A DNA stretch of 64,000 nt from JAQGMV01 sp963828715. Its GTDB lineage: Bacteria > Pseudomonadota > Gammaproteobacteria > Burkholderiales > SG8-41. The DNA is taken from contig CAWHFX010000015.1 in assembly GCA_963828715.1 (NCBI GenBank), forward strand, positions 62,001-126,000, given 5' to 3'. Both the position numbers and the translations under genes were made by a program. The notes beneath the pieces are model-generated. The model saw only the letters and a list, made by a program, of their open reading frames with translations. It was not told the DNA's origin and did no database searches. The number at the start of each line of letters is the position of its first letter. The first letter of the stretch is position 1. Shown here in pieces: positions 55,148 to 64,000 of the stretch.

Positions 55148-56479
55148 ATGAGTATGGGCGGACGCCATGCGCGCGGTCACGCAGCGTCAGCCTTCGCGCC
55201 CACGCGTTCGAGCATCGCGTTGTTCATGTGGGGCGACTACATCGAGGATTTCCTCGCTCCGCTGGACCTCGCCCTGTCCGATTTCGGGAACATGACCGGT
55301 GGATGGGCTTTCGGCTTCGTCGACGCGCTGCAACGAGCCGGATGGCGGCCCGTCATCCTGTGTGTCTCGCGCGGCGTGCAAAGGCCCACGCGCTTCACGC
55401 ATCGCGACAGCGGGACGCCGCTTTGGGCCATACCGTCGTCGAAGCTGTATGGCACGCTGAGAACGTTGTTCGGAGACCGCCTTTCTGCCGAATGGCAGAG
55501 CTCGACGTGGGCACGCAATCTCGGCAGCGTCATCCGATACACGAACCTGGATCGAGCGGTCCTCGAATCGGTCCTCCGCAATGAGCAGTGCGCGGCGATT
55601 CTGGTGCAGGAATACGAATATGCGCGATTCGATTCGCTGTCGCGCGTCGCGCGACGTTGCGGAATCCCGCTCTTGGCTACGTTCCAGGGCGGTGACGCAC
55701 CATGGTCTTCGCTCGAAGCGGCCATACGCCGGCGAACGGTTGCGCGGGCAGCCGGCCTGATTATCGCAGCAGGCGCTGAGCGCGAGCGCGTTCTCGCCAC
55801 CTACCGCATTCCGGAGGACCGCATCGCGCGTATTCCGAATCCGGTGAACACCGAATTCTGGCGTGCCGAGGATCGCGCACAGGCCCGCGCGGCGTTGTCC
55901 ATCCCCGCGACGGCCCGCGTCGTATTCACGCACGGCCGAATCGAGATCTGGCGAAAAGGCCTGGACCGTCTGCTGGACGCGTGGGCGCAGGTCGTCGCGC
56001 GCGTCGATGGCGATGTGCGGCTCGTGCTGGTTGGCGCCGGACGCGACGACGAGGCGTTCCAGACGCTGCTCGACTCGAAAGCACCCGAGCACGTCCACTG
56101 GCAGCGGCTCTACACGACGGATCGCCCGCTCATGCGCCGCTGGCTGTCCGCCGCGGACCTCTACGTGAGCGCGTCGCGGATCGAAGGCATGGCCGTCGCC
56201 CCGCTGGAAGCGCTGTCGTGCAGCTTGCCGATCGTCGCCACGGACGCTTCCGGTATGAAAGACATCGTGCCAGGCGAAGGATCCGGCGGCGTGCTGGTTC
56301 CGCAGGACGGCGGCGATGTCGCGGGCGATCTGGCAAATGCCATGGTGCGATTCCTCAAAGACGATGCGTACCGCCGGCGCATCGGCGCAGCCGGGCGTAT
56401 TTGGGTCGAGGAACGCTTCAGTGTGCAGGCGGTGTCGCAGGCGCTCGATGACTTCCTGCGCCAGAGACTGAACGTCTAG
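55148..56479 (+). CDS. Glycosyltransferase family 4 protein
   Basis: This 443-residue GT-B fold enzyme has the conserved NPVNTEFW at the domain junction and a C-terminal nucleotide-sugar domain. That domain reads VVFTHGRIEIWRKGLDRLLDA, RLVLVGAG, then SRIEGMAVAPLEALSCSLPI with the GT4 EX7E-type motif. It transfers a sugar from an NDP-sugar to a glycan or lipid acceptor at the inner face of the membrane. It opens the glycan cluster and is followed by the GT39-like gene. Confidence 0.9.
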   Translation: MSMGGRHARGHAASAFAPTRSSIALFMWGDYIEDFLAPLDLALSDFGNMTGGWAFGFVDALQRAGWRPVILCVSRGVQRPTRFTHRDSGTPLWAIPSSKLYGTLRTLFGDRLSAEWQSSTWARNLGSVIRYTNLDRAVLESVLRNEQCAAILVQEYEYARFDSLSRVARRCGIPLLATFQGGDAPWSSLEAAIRRRTVARAAGLIIAAGAERERVLATYRIPEDRIARIPNPVNTEFWRAEDRAQARAALSIPATARVVFTHGRIEIWRKGLDRLLDAWAQVVARVDGDVRLVLVGAGRDDEAFQTLLDSKAPEHVHWQRLYTTDRPLMRRWLSAADLYVSASRIEGMAVAPLEALSCSLPIVATDASGMKDIVPGEGSGGVLVPQDGGDVAGDLANAMVRFLKDDAYRRRIGAAGRIWVEERFSVQAVSQALDDFLRQRLNV

Positions 56480-56492
56480 CGCAGGCTCCCTC

Positions 56493-58169
56493 GTGCATTG
56501 GCGTAAGCGCATCGAAGAAAACCGGCCCCACTTCCGGTTTCCGCGTTGGCTGCTGATAGTGCTGGCAGTGTCGGCGCTGCTCCAGTGTTATCTGGCAGCG
56601 CGTCCAGGGCTCTGGGTGGATGAGGTCTTCTCGGTGGCGCTCGCGACCGGGCACAGCCTGGAGCATCCGCTGCGGGATGCAAACGCCGCGCTCGGGGACT
56701 ATGTGCAAACGGGCGATGCTCTGCACCCGTCGGCATGGCGTCGATACATGGAACATGATTCACCTCCCGCGAGTCCGCGGCGCGTGATGCGCGCCGTCAC
56801 CCTCTCGGATACGAATCCGCCGCTTTACTACCTGTTGCTGTCCGCCTGGACGCGTGCTGTCGGCACAACCGATCTCGCCCTGCGCATGTTTTCGGTCCTG
56901 GTGACGCTCGCGTGCTTCCCACTGCTGTGGCGCGTCGGACATGCGATCGGCGGGCGCGACATGGCCGTTTTCGCCTGTCTGCTGTTTGCTTTTGCGCCGA
57001 CGGTCCTGGCGTACTCCGCCGAAGCTCGGATGTACTCGCTGACATGGCTGTTCGGGCTCGCGCTCGCACTCAGCACTTTGGAACTGCACCGGGCCGGGAC
57101 GCGCCCCCTCATTGTCGTTGCGTGGGTACTGGCGGGTGCGGCGGCCTTGCTGACGCACTACTTCATGGCTTTTTTCTGGTGCGCGTGTGCGGCATGGCTC
57201 ATGATCGTGCCGGGCAGGACGTCGCGCAGCGCGGTGGTCATCGCGGTTGCACTGAGTTTCGCTATCGTTTCACCGATCTATCTCCAGATTCCCGCAAGCG
57301 TCGGCCGCTGGCGAGTGACGGGAGGCTGGCTCGATACACCGCTCCGGACGCGCGACATCCTGGTTGCGCCGCTGCAGCAGCTCTGGAGCATGCTGGCGCC
57401 GGCGCGCTACTGGACTTCCGACGATCCGAAGAACTGGCTCGTACTGACCGGCATCAGCCTCGCTTTCGCTACCGCGCTTCGGCGCGGCGGCGCCGCTTTC
57501 CTCAACTCACGCGTGCTGCTTCCGTGGATGCTGCTTGCCGCAGGTGTACTCGGCGTGCTTGCCTTCGACCTCGTGAGGGGAAGCCAGGCGTCGTTGTTTC
57601 CACGGTACGTCCTACCAACACTGCCGGCGCTTTTTCTGATTACAGCCGTCGCACTGTCGGAGGCACCTGCTCGAGGCGCGGCTGTTGCGCTCATGCTCAC
57701 CGCGATCGGATGGACGTGCGGCATCTACGGGATGCGAGGTCCGGCACACCCGTGGCAGCCATTCGCGGAACTTGCCGCGCGCATCGACGAGCGCGCTCGG
57801 CCCGGCGACGTTCTGATCGTCCGCTCGATTCCCTCGGGGGTTCTGGGAATTGCGCGCTACATGAAGAGTGACACGCCCGTTTATTCATGGGTCGAGCAGA
57901 CAGGCGGGCACAGAGAGACCGACGTCGAGCGCTTGCTGCAAAGCTTCTGTCGCGTGGTGCTGCTCAGCATTCATCCCGTGACCGACGTAAACACCATCGA
58001 ACCGTGGCTGCGCGCCCGAGCCATCGTAGTATCCGAGGAACACGTCCGTCAGATTCCTATACAGTACTTCCGCTCGGAGAAATCCAGGCAGTCAGTAGAA
58101 TGTCCTCGCGTGCCTCGAGCGCCTCAGATGAGCCGCGCCGCTGCGATCCATACCGGCAGTCCGGACTGA
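56493..58169 (+). CDS. Membrane glycosyltransferase, GT39/ArnT-like
   Basis: This 558-residue protein has about ten membrane segments. The first loop carries the acidic motif typical of GT-C enzymes (GLWVDEVFSVALA), followed by LSDTNPPLYYLLLSAWTRAV. Such enzymes use polyprenyl-phosphate sugars at the periplasmic face. GTG at 56493 is the start, 14 bp after the GT4 gene. Acceptor and sugar are unknown. Confidence 0.85.
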   Translation: MHWRKRIEENRPHFRFPRWLLIVLAVSALLQCYLAARPGLWVDEVFSVALATGHSLEHPLRDANAALGDYVQTGDALHPSAWRRYMEHDSPPASPRRVMRAVTLSDTNPPLYYLLLSAWTRAVGTTDLALRMFSVLVTLACFPLLWRVGHAIGGRDMAVFACLLFAFAPTVLAYSAEARMYSLTWLFGLALALSTLELHRAGTRPLIVVAWVLAGAAALLTHYFMAFFWCACAAWLMIVPGRTSRSAVVIAVALSFAIVSPIYLQIPASVGRWRVTGGWLDTPLRTRDILVAPLQQLWSMLAPARYWTSDDPKNWLVLTGISLAFATALRRGGAAFLNSRVLLPWMLLAAGVLGVLAFDLVRGSQASLFPRYVLPTLPALFLITAVALSEAPARGAAVALMLTAIGWTCGIYGMRGPAHPWQPFAELAARIDERARPGDVLIVRSIPSGVLGIARYMKSDTPVYSWVEQTGGHRETDVERLLQSFCRVVLLSIHPVTDVNTIEPWLRARAIVVSEEHVRQIPIQYFRSEKSRQSVECPRVPRAPQMSRAAAIHTGSPD

Positions 58170-58246
58170 TCAGACTCGCCTCGAGCACGCTGGTTGCGTC
58201 CTGATGAACGTTCCGAACATCTGAGCTGAGAGAGAGGACTATCGAC

Positions 58247-58741
58247 GTGAATGCAATGCCGCCCTCGCCGCCCAGAATTGGCCGTGCGAATCCAGCCGCA
58301 CAGTTTTTCTGGTATACGATCGTCGGTGGAACGGCGTTTCTCTGCGATTTCGTCTTCTTTCTGGGACTGCTGCGGATCGACGTCAACCCGGTGGTTGCCG
58401 CCGCTGCAGGATTCGTTGTCGGTGCGCTCGTAAACTACGTCTTGTCGCTGCGGCTCGCGTTCGTGGGCGGCCGCTATGGCGTCTCGGGCGAGCTCATCCG
58501 TCTCTTCGGCGTCGCGCTCGTGGGACTCGGGCTGACGACTCTGCTGGTATGGGTGTTTCTAGAGCTCGGACTCGGACCGATTTCCGCCAAGCTGCTGGCA
58601 GTCGTAATAGCGCTCGTCTGGAACTACCTCGGTCGGAGAATGTTCGTGTTCCACCGCGACATGCCCGATGCATCGTGGCGCCTCTCGGACGCAATGATCG
58701 CGCGCCTCACCCGGCGTCGCGCACCCGGTGACCGCAAATGA
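58247..58741 (+). CDS. GtrA family membrane protein
   Basis: This 164-residue protein has four hydrophobic segments and the GtrA pattern FFWYTIVGGTAFLCDFVFFL, GFVVGALVNYVLSLRLAF and YLGRRMFVF. GtrA proteins help flip or deliver polyprenyl-linked sugars for O-antigen or teichoic acid glycosylation. The start is a GTG at 58247. It overlaps the next gene by 14 bp. Confidence 0.9.
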   Translation: MNAMPPSPPRIGRANPAAQFFWYTIVGGTAFLCDFVFFLGLLRIDVNPVVAAAAGFVVGALVNYVLSLRLAFVGGRYGVSGELIRLFGVALVGLGLTTLLVWVFLELGLGPISAKLLAVVIALVWNYLGRRMFVFHRDMPDASWRLSDAMIARLTRRRAPGDRK

Positions 58742-60236
58742 GCACGCTCGCGCCGATACGCGGGCACGCGGTTCAGCGCAGTTCCTCCGTCGCCGTATGA
58801 AGGGCGAGTTGTCGCATCCGGATCGCACTGCGCAGGATCGGTTCCCCGCTGCAGTCGGAGCAGCCGCGCGATCGAGGTGGCTGCGACCTTCGGTGTTTGT
58901 GGCGACAGTGCTGCTCGCACTGGTGATCGTGGACCTTGCATGTATTGTCTGGTGGGGCCGTGACATTCCACTCGCCGAAGACTGGGTCATGGTACCGCCG
59001 CTCACGGGCCACGAGCGCGACATGCTCGCGTGGCTGTGGTCACAAAATAACGAGCATAGGCTGGCACTTCCGCGTCTGGCCTACTGGCTCCTGCTCGAGG
59101 CGTTTCCGGACTTTCGCTCGGGCATGGTGCTCAGTCAGCTACTGTTGGCGACCCTTGCGGCGGCGCTCGTGCGCACTGCGTGGATCGTGCGTGGTGGCAA
59201 GTCGAGCTATGCCGATCTGTTCTTTCCGCTCGCGCTGCTGCATCTGGGGCACTGGTCGAACCTGATGTGGGGCTGGCAGGTGAACTTCGTGATAGCGATT
59301 ACACTCGCTGGAATCGTGCTGTGCGCCATCGTGCGCGCAGACGGCCTGCTCTCCGGCGCAAGAGCAGCCGTCGCGGCGATCGGCATCGTGCTGCTGCCGC
59401 TTTCGGGAGCGATCGGGCTCGTCCTGAGCGGCCCGCTCGTACTGTGGCTCGCATGGCAGGCGACGGTGCACCTCGTGGGACGCAGCCCGGCGTGCTCCCG
59501 GCGCACCGGGTGGTTTCTCGCAACGGCCGCGGCACTGACTGCCGTATTGTGTCTCGTCTACTTCGTCGGCTACGAGCGGCCCTCCTGGTCTCCGCCCGCG
59601 CCCGACCCGAGTCAGTTCGCGAAGGCGCTGGTGAAGTATCTTGCTTACGGCTTCGGCCCGGGCGCGCGCCTCGCATGGGGGCTGTCGGCGCTGCTCGCCG
59701 TCACAGTGCTCGGTGCGGCAGTCGCGGTGCTTGTACGGGGCTTGCGCTCTGCCCAGGGCGCTGAGAAGCATCGGGCGGTCGGCATCGCGGCGTTCATGGC
59801 TGCCTGCGCCGCCTTGTCGCTCTCGGTGGCGTGGGGTCGTGGCGGCGACCCCGGTATGCCCGACCGATATTCGATCCTCGCCGTGATTTCGCTCATCGGA
59901 GCATTCTTCGTATCGCTTCTTTACGGCTCCGGTCGCGCGCGGGCGCTGATACCAGCGGTGCTCACCCTCATCCTTCTATGTTTTCTGCCGCTCAATCTTC
60001 GAACTGCCGGGGGCTGGCGCAACTGGTATGTGCAGGGTATGCAAGCCGTCGAGCACGATATTGCCGCTAAGGTATCCATAGACGATCTCGCGCGTCGCCA
60101 TCGGGTTTTTCTGATGCACTGGAGCGAGGATCGGCTGCGTGACGGTATGATGATGCTTCGCGACGCAGGCATAGGCCCGTTCTCGACCCTTCCGCGCGAC
60201 GTCGGTCAGCCGGCTACGCCGTCCAAACAGCAGTAA
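58728..60236 (+). CDS. Polytopic membrane protein of the glycan cluster, unknown function
   Basis: The protein has up to 502 residues and about ten to twelve hydrophobic segments. A WWGRDIPLAEDWVMVPPLTG segment follows the first helix, and SQNNEHRLALPRLAYWLLLE is also conspicuous. The acidic loop and overall layout suggest a GT-C type glycosyltransferase or a Wzy-like membrane protein, but no family is certain. The start may be GTG 58728 or the ATG at 58797. The last 70 residues are soluble (ARRHRVFLMHWSEDRL). Confidence 0.7.
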   Translation: MTANEHARADTRARGSAQFLRRRMKGELSHPDRTAQDRFPAAVGAAARSRWLRPSVFVATVLLALVIVDLACIVWWGRDIPLAEDWVMVPPLTGHERDMLAWLWSQNNEHRLALPRLAYWLLLEAFPDFRSGMVLSQLLLATLAAALVRTAWIVRGGKSSYADLFFPLALLHLGHWSNLMWGWQVNFVIAITLAGIVLCAIVRADGLLSGARAAVAAIGIVLLPLSGAIGLVLSGPLVLWLAWQATVHLVGRSPACSRRTGWFLATAAALTAVLCLVYFVGYERPSWSPPAPDPSQFAKALVKYLAYGFGPGARLAWGLSALLAVTVLGAAVAVLVRGLRSAQGAEKHRAVGIAAFMAACAALSLSVAWGRGGDPGMPDRYSILAVISLIGAFFVSLLYGSGRARALIPAVLTLILLCFLPLNLRTAGGWRNWYVQGMQAVEHDIAAKVSIDDLARRHRVFLMHWSEDRLRDGMMMLRDAGIGPFSTLPRDVGQPATPSKQQ

Positions 60237-60282
60237 GGATTCCGGGCTACCGGCGAAGGCCGATACGCACCCTCCGCGCCTC

Positions 60283-61059
60283 TCAGCGGCCCTTCCAGAG
60301 AGCGGCCGTTTCCGTCCCGCGCTTGATGAACTTGCCGAGCGCATACCCCGTCAGCGTAATGGGACTCGCGAGAAGCCAGAGTGCCAGACGCGCCCGGTGA
60401 CCCACGGTGGCGAAGGAGATGTCGTGGCCGAGCGCAGTGAAAGGGTTGATGAAGGAGGCGGTGCGTTCGGGCGGTCTCCCGAAAAGCGCCGTCAATTCCG
60501 ACAGGCTGTAGCCGCGCCGCACGTGACCCCACTCCTGCATGAGCTGCTGCTCGGGCGGGGCGATCGACTCCATGAATGCGTAATACGGATAGCGCCAGTT
60601 CTCGTTCGGGGTGCTGACCACAATGATGCCGTCGGTTTTGAGGACGCGCTGCACTTCGGCGACGAGCCGCGCGTCTTCACGCACGTGCTCGAGCACATCG
60701 AACAGCATCACGGCATCGAACGTATCGTCGTCGAAAGGCATCGCGACGGCATCGCCGCACACGTATTCCACGCCGGGCCACTGGTTGCAGGATGAGCGGC
60801 CATACCCCGGGTCCACGTCGAGGATCGTCACGTAAGCATCGGGATAAAGCAGCGCCGTAAGTCCGCTCTGCCCGCCGCCGACATCGAGGATGCGCTTCAA
60901 CGGCGCCCGCGGTGTGACCTCGTGAATAGCGCGCATCTTTTCGCGGTAGAAAAATCCCAGCGTGGCGGCGTTCGGGAACGGATTGCGGGCGAGAAACGCG
61001 CGTAGCCCGGCTTTGTCGCTGCAGGCGTGATCCCGTGCAATGTCGCGGGCGGTGGTCAT
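60283..61059 (-). CDS. Class I SAM-dependent methyltransferase
   Basis: The 258-residue enzyme has the SAM-binding signature RILDVGGGQSGLTALL and acidic ILDVDPGYG. GDAVAMPFDDDTFDAVMLFDV is typical of type 11 methyltransferases. A C-terminal hydrophobic segment (ALWLLASPITLTGYALGKF) suggests it sits at the membrane. Start ATG 61059 overlaps the previous gene's stop (ATGA). It probably modifies a sugar or lipid intermediate of the cluster. Confidence 0.88.
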   Translation of the reverse strand: MTTARDIARDHACSDKAGLRAFLARNPFPNAATLGFFYREKMRAIHEVTPRAPLKRILDVGGGQSGLTALLYPDAYVTILDVDPGYGRSSCNQWPGVEYVCGDAVAMPFDDDTFDAVMLFDVLEHVREDARLVAEVQRVLKTDGIIVVSTPNENWRYPYYAFMESIAPPEQQLMQEWGHVRRGYSLSELTALFGRPPERTASFINPFTALGHDISFATVGHRARLALWLLASPITLTGYALGKFIKRGTETAALWKGR

Positions 61060-62396
61060 GTCGAGGAATTGCCCCCGTCCGTCCCGGAAGAGAAGCGCCT
61101 GCGCACCCACTCGCTCAGCGCCGCCGGCAATGCCGCGACGCCGAGTATGCAGCCCGCCACTTCCTCGCCCACCAAGCGATAGCGTCCGGCGAAGCGCTTG
61201 CGCAGACCCTGAAACAGCAATCTCGAGTAATACAGCGGAATCGCCACCAGAAGCCGCCGCATGTTGCCGCCATGCCCATGGCGCGCGAACTGCACGAGCA
61301 GCGCCGTGACGTGGCCGCGCGTGTAGGCCCGCATCTGTCGGCGCAGTTCCAGCCACTCTCTGCGATGACAGTGGAACACCACGGCGGCGGGCTCGTACTT
61401 GCATTCGTAACCGGCAGCGAGAACGCGATACCAGAATTCGCTGTCTTCACTGCAACCCGAGGCGCCGGCACCGAGACGCGTGTCGAAGCCGCCGACTCGA
61501 TCGATCGCACTGCGCCGGACCGCCATGTTCGCGCCAGCGCCGATTGCCCAGACGGGTACCCCGAAGCGCTTCATACGATCGAAGAACGTTCCGTCGTACG
61601 TGATGCGCAGAAATCCGGCGCCGAATCCGCCAATGCTGCGCTCAAAGGCGACCTGCGCTTCCGTGCGCAGCTCGGACGGCAGAACGAGTCCGGTAACGCA
61701 CATCGTACGCTCGCCTGTGAAAGCCGCGCGCAGACGGCGCACCCAATCCGCGTGCACGACCACATCATCGTCGGTGAATGCAATGATGTCGCCGCTCGCA
61801 TGGGCGATGCCGGTATTCCGGGCGACGCTCAGCCCGGCCGTCGGCTCACAAACATAGCGGACCTTTTCGCGTCCTTCTACGAGCATTCGGGTCGCATCCG
61901 AGCGCGGCGCATTATCGACGACGATCACTTCGTCGATATGAGCGAGATTGGACTCGAGCGAGTGCAGGCAGAGCTCGAGCTGCTGCGGCCGGTCTCTCGT
62001 ACAGATCACGACCGAGAGCGTCCCCGATGGCGGCGGCTCGGGGCGGAGCTTCTCTTCGAGCCGCGCCATCAGGTCCCCGGGTTCGAGCAATTCAGCCAGA
62101 TCGGGCGCACCGAGGTCCTGTGGCGGCAGTGAATGATGCGCAGGCGGTCTGCCCTGGAACGGCCGCCCGAACAGCCGATCCGCTACTGCGGGGGCGATCG
62201 TTTGCGGCACCAGCGCTTCGAGCGCACTCGGCGCAAGCGGAAGCTCCCCCGCGCCCAGGTGCAGCTGCCCCAGCGGCACGCCTCTCAGCCACAGCACCAC
62301 GAGAACCGCTGCCTCGTCTCCGGTGCGACTGATCTCGGGCAGCGCGGCGCCAATGTCCACGTGCTCGATTCTCCAGGGGGCGAATTCAGGCGTCAC
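61056..62396 (-). CDS. Family 2 glycosyltransferase with N-terminal extension
   Basis: The 446-residue enzyme has a GT2 fold: LSVVICTRDRPQQLELCLHSL, VIVVDNAPRSDATR, GLSVARNTGIAHASGDIIAF, then TDDDVVVHADWV with the DxD-type motif. GAGASGCSEDSEFWYRVLAAG carries the acceptor-site acid. A domain of about 100 residues precedes it (WRIEHVDIGAALPE, VLVVLWLRGVPLGQLHL). The same arrangement occurs in the gene upstream, so the two are tandem paralogues. The start is taken as GTG 62396, overlapping the upstream stop by 11 bp. Confidence 0.87.
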   Translation of the reverse strand: MTPEFAPWRIEHVDIGAALPEISRTGDEAAVLVVLWLRGVPLGQLHLGAGELPLAPSALEALVPQTIAPAVADRLFGRPFQGRPPAHHSLPPQDLGAPDLAELLEPGDLMARLEEKLRPEPPPSGTLSVVICTRDRPQQLELCLHSLESNLAHIDEVIVVDNAPRSDATRMLVEGREKVRYVCEPTAGLSVARNTGIAHASGDIIAFTDDDVVVHADWVRRLRAAFTGERTMCVTGLVLPSELRTEAQVAFERSIGGFGAGFLRITYDGTFFDRMKRFGVPVWAIGAGANMAVRRSAIDRVGGFDTRLGAGASGCSEDSEFWYRVLAAGYECKYEPAAVVFHCHRREWLELRRQMRAYTRGHVTALLVQFARHGHGGNMRRLLVAIPLYYSRLLFQGLRKRFAGRYRLVGEEVAGCILGVAALPAALSEWVRRRFSSGTDGGNSST

Positions 62397-63612
62397 TTGC
62401 CATGATCCTGGCTGCGCGCCGCTGCGATCGGCCGTACTCGCCCGCCGCACCCAACACTCCACCGAGCAGCTCAACGGCAACGAGCCGCGGCGGAGTGACA
62501 TCGCGGCCGCGCAGTGCGCGCACGAGCCGCTTTACCTGGTCTTTGTACCACCACCAGCTGAGCCGCCACAGCCTCCTGCGATTCTGGGGATCGGCCCGCA
62601 TCGACTTCATGACGAAAGCCATGTGAGCGAGGCCCCAGGTCCAGTATTGCCGCTGCAGCTCCGCCATGCTCTTTCGATGCTCGTGGAACACCGTCATCTG
62701 CGGCTCGTAGACGAGCGTGAATCCGGCGCGAAGCATGCGATAGAAGATGTCGAGGTCTCCACCGCCGGGCAACGGTGCGCCGGTGTCGAGCGCCGGGTCG
62801 AAGCCGCCGATCCCGAGCAGTGCCTCACGCGAAAACGCCATGTTCGCTCCGGCACCGAACATGCCCGCTCCGCAGGGGAAAAGCGAGTTCCCGACGCGCT
62901 CCACGCGGTAGCGCAGCTTCTCGAACCCGCGTCCGAAGCCGCCCCGCGACTCGAAGAGAATCTGCGCTTGCGTGGAGAGCGCATACGGCAGAACAAGTCC
63001 GGTGAATGCGCGCGCATCGGGATTCTCGCAGGCCGCTTCTCTCAGCCCCCCAAGCCAGCCCCGGTCCACGACAACATCGTCGTCGATGAAGCACAGCAGC
63101 GATCCTGTCGCTGCGTGCAGGGCGCAGTTGCGGGCGAAGTTGAGTCCCTGTTTCGGCTCCCTCACGTACCGCACGCCCGGAAATTCGGCTGCCACCTCCC
63201 GCGTGCGCTCGTCGGGCGGCGCATTGTCGACGATCAGGATCTCGAGCCCCGCGGCCGCTTCGGGCACGCTCGGCTCGAGCCGCAGGAACGACGTGAGACA
63301 GCGTCTCAGGAGCTCCGGATGATTGCGGGTGCAGATGGCGACGGAGACTTTTGGCAACCGCGCGGCCGGGGCTTGCCGGCGCCGGTGCTCTACCGCGAGC
63401 CTTGTCTGCACGACCTGCTTGCCCAGATGCGCGGCAATCATTGCGCCAAGCTCGGCCGACGAGATGATCGTGCCGCCCGTGCATCGCTGCATCAGAAATC
63501 CCACGAGCCGCGAATCGAGGCGCGCAACGACGGCAATACCGGTTTCGTGCGGCTCCAGCGCGACTTCCGGGAGTGTCCGCCGGAGCTCCAGATCGAGCAT
63601 GCGGTAACTCAT
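62386..63612 (-). CDS. Family 2 glycosyltransferase with N-terminal extension
   Basis: The 408-residue enzyme is a paralogue of the one downstream: VSVAICTRNHPELLRRCLTSF, ILIVDNAPPDERTREV, FARNCALHAATGSLLCFIDD, DDVVVDRGW and GGGDLDIFYRMLRAG. Its N-terminal extension (LDLELRRTLPEVALEPHETG) is shorter but alike. Start ATG 63612 overlaps the ABC transporter stop (ATGA), so the ABC gene, both transferases and the methyltransferase form one coupled operon. Confidence 0.88.
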   Translation of the reverse strand: MSYRMLDLELRRTLPEVALEPHETGIAVVARLDSRLVGFLMQRCTGGTIISSAELGAMIAAHLGKQVVQTRLAVEHRRRQAPAARLPKVSVAICTRNHPELLRRCLTSFLRLEPSVPEAAAGLEILIVDNAPPDERTREVAAEFPGVRYVREPKQGLNFARNCALHAATGSLLCFIDDDVVVDRGWLGGLREAACENPDARAFTGLVLPYALSTQAQILFESRGGFGRGFEKLRYRVERVGNSLFPCGAGMFGAGANMAFSREALLGIGGFDPALDTGAPLPGGGDLDIFYRMLRAGFTLVYEPQMTVFHEHRKSMAELQRQYWTWGLAHMAFVMKSMRADPQNRRRLWRLSWWWYKDQVKRLVRALRGRDVTPPRLVAVELLGGVLGAAGEYGRSQRRAARIMASDA

Positions 63613-64000
63613 CCGGACTGCTCTGTGAGTCCGGCCGGCGCACGACGCTGCAGGCGGTACATCGACGCGAACGGCCCCTCGGAGTGCAGCAGCGCCTCGA
63701 GCCGCCCTTCTTCCACGATCACGCCTTCGTCCATCACCAGAACGCGATCGGAGCGCTGTATCGTCGTAAAACGATGGGCGACGATGAAGACCGTGCATTG
63801 GCCACGCAGCTCGTTAAGCGCTTCCTGTACGAGCGTTTCGGCATACACGTCGAGGGCATTGGTTGCTTCGTCCAGCACCAGGATATCGGGCTTGCGCAGC
63901 ATCGCGCGTGCGAGCGCGATACGCTGCCGTTGTCCACCGGAGAGGCCCACGCCACGATCGCCGATGGGTGTTGCGTATCCCTGCGGCAGGCCGCAGATGA
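63609..64000 (-). CDS. ABC transporter ATP-binding part (partial, 5' end outside window)
   Basis: This is the C-terminal 130 residues of an ABC ATPase domain: the signature GVGLSGGQRQRIALARAMLR, Walker B ILVLDEATNALD and the switch His in FIVAHRFTT. The D-loop and the end of the protein follow. The wording resembles fused permease-ATPase exporters of the MsbA/lipid-flippase kind. The Walker A motif and membrane domain lie beyond base 64000. By context it may export a glycan or glycolipid. Confidence 0.9.
   Translation of the reverse strand, partial: ICGLPQGYATPIGDRGVGLSGGQRQRIALARAMLRKPDILVLDEATNALDVYAETLVQEALNELRGQCTVFIVAHRFTTIQRSDRVLVMDEGVIVEEGRLEALLHSEGPFASMYRLQRRAPAGLTEQSG

Noticed and set aside
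1..64000. tRNA, rRNA, CRISPR, insertion sequence, attachment site or replication origin
   Set aside because: None was seen on reading both strands; no transposase or integrase frame and no regular spacer repeats.

Overview
The window is GC-rich and dense with genes. It carries eight secreted Bug/TctC-type solute-binding receptors and no TctA/TctB membrane partners. That pattern, with FixJ- and OmpR-type regulators, DUF3617, isoquinoline-oxidoreductase-like and GtrA genes, points to a betaproteobacterium of the Burkholderiales, probably an uncultured soil or water lineage. This placement is an inference from gene content. No rRNA, tRNA, CRISPR array, insertion sequence or phage gene was seen.

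Region 1 (about 1-20.4 kb) alternates Bug receptors with catabolic enzymes: a D-2-hydroxyacid dehydrogenase, a 3-hydroxyisobutyrate-dehydrogenase-like enzyme, secreted alpha/beta hydrolases, an MFS exporter and a TauD/TfdA dioxygenase. Its most striking gene is on the minus strand at 6466-7236. This is a glutaredoxin fused to a DinB-like domain, in which the first cysteine of the CxxC motif is an in-frame TGA. A 7-bp hairpin with a GUU loop lies 23 nt downstream, so the gene reads as a selenoprotein with a UxxC active site. The flanking intergenic DNA (6013-6465) holds direct repeats and hairpins.

Region 2 (about 18.4-27.3 kb) holds signalling genes: a Tll0287-like/HAMP fragment, a TIR protein, a GGDEF cyclase and a frameshifted GGDEF-EAL protein. 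These are followed by small exported proteins (epoxide-hydrolase-like, cytochrome P460, EF-hand) and a membrane-anchored thioredoxin-like protein.

Region 3 (about 27.3-51 kb) holds an isoquinoline 1-oxidoreductase-like pair, an OsmC/hydrolase/epoxide hydrolase/VOC operon, a GH15 glucoamylase-like enzyme, a mercuric-reductase-like flavoprotein, two histidine kinases and several response regulators, including two closely similar FixJ types. A 19-bp partly palindromic sequence (consensus GATACCATCGTCTAATGGA) lies upstream of at least five of these units and looks like a shared operator. The same region contains cut-down remnants of DoxX, amidohydrolase, enoyl-CoA hydratase, alpha-hydroxy-acid oxidase and PQQ-dehydrogenase genes.

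Region 4 (about 51-55 kb) holds two Bug receptors around an enoyl-CoA hydratase/MaoC-type pair. Region 5 (55-64 kb) is a surface-glycan cluster: GT4, GT39-like, GtrA, a polytopic membrane protein, a methyltransferase, two tandem GT2 enzymes and the end of an ABC transporter.

Nine single-base frame breaks occur in otherwise intact genes. At least three sit in short homopolymers, so some probably reflect sequence error rather than decay. Start codons were chosen from ribosome-binding sites, signal peptides and overlaps, and are approximate for several genes.
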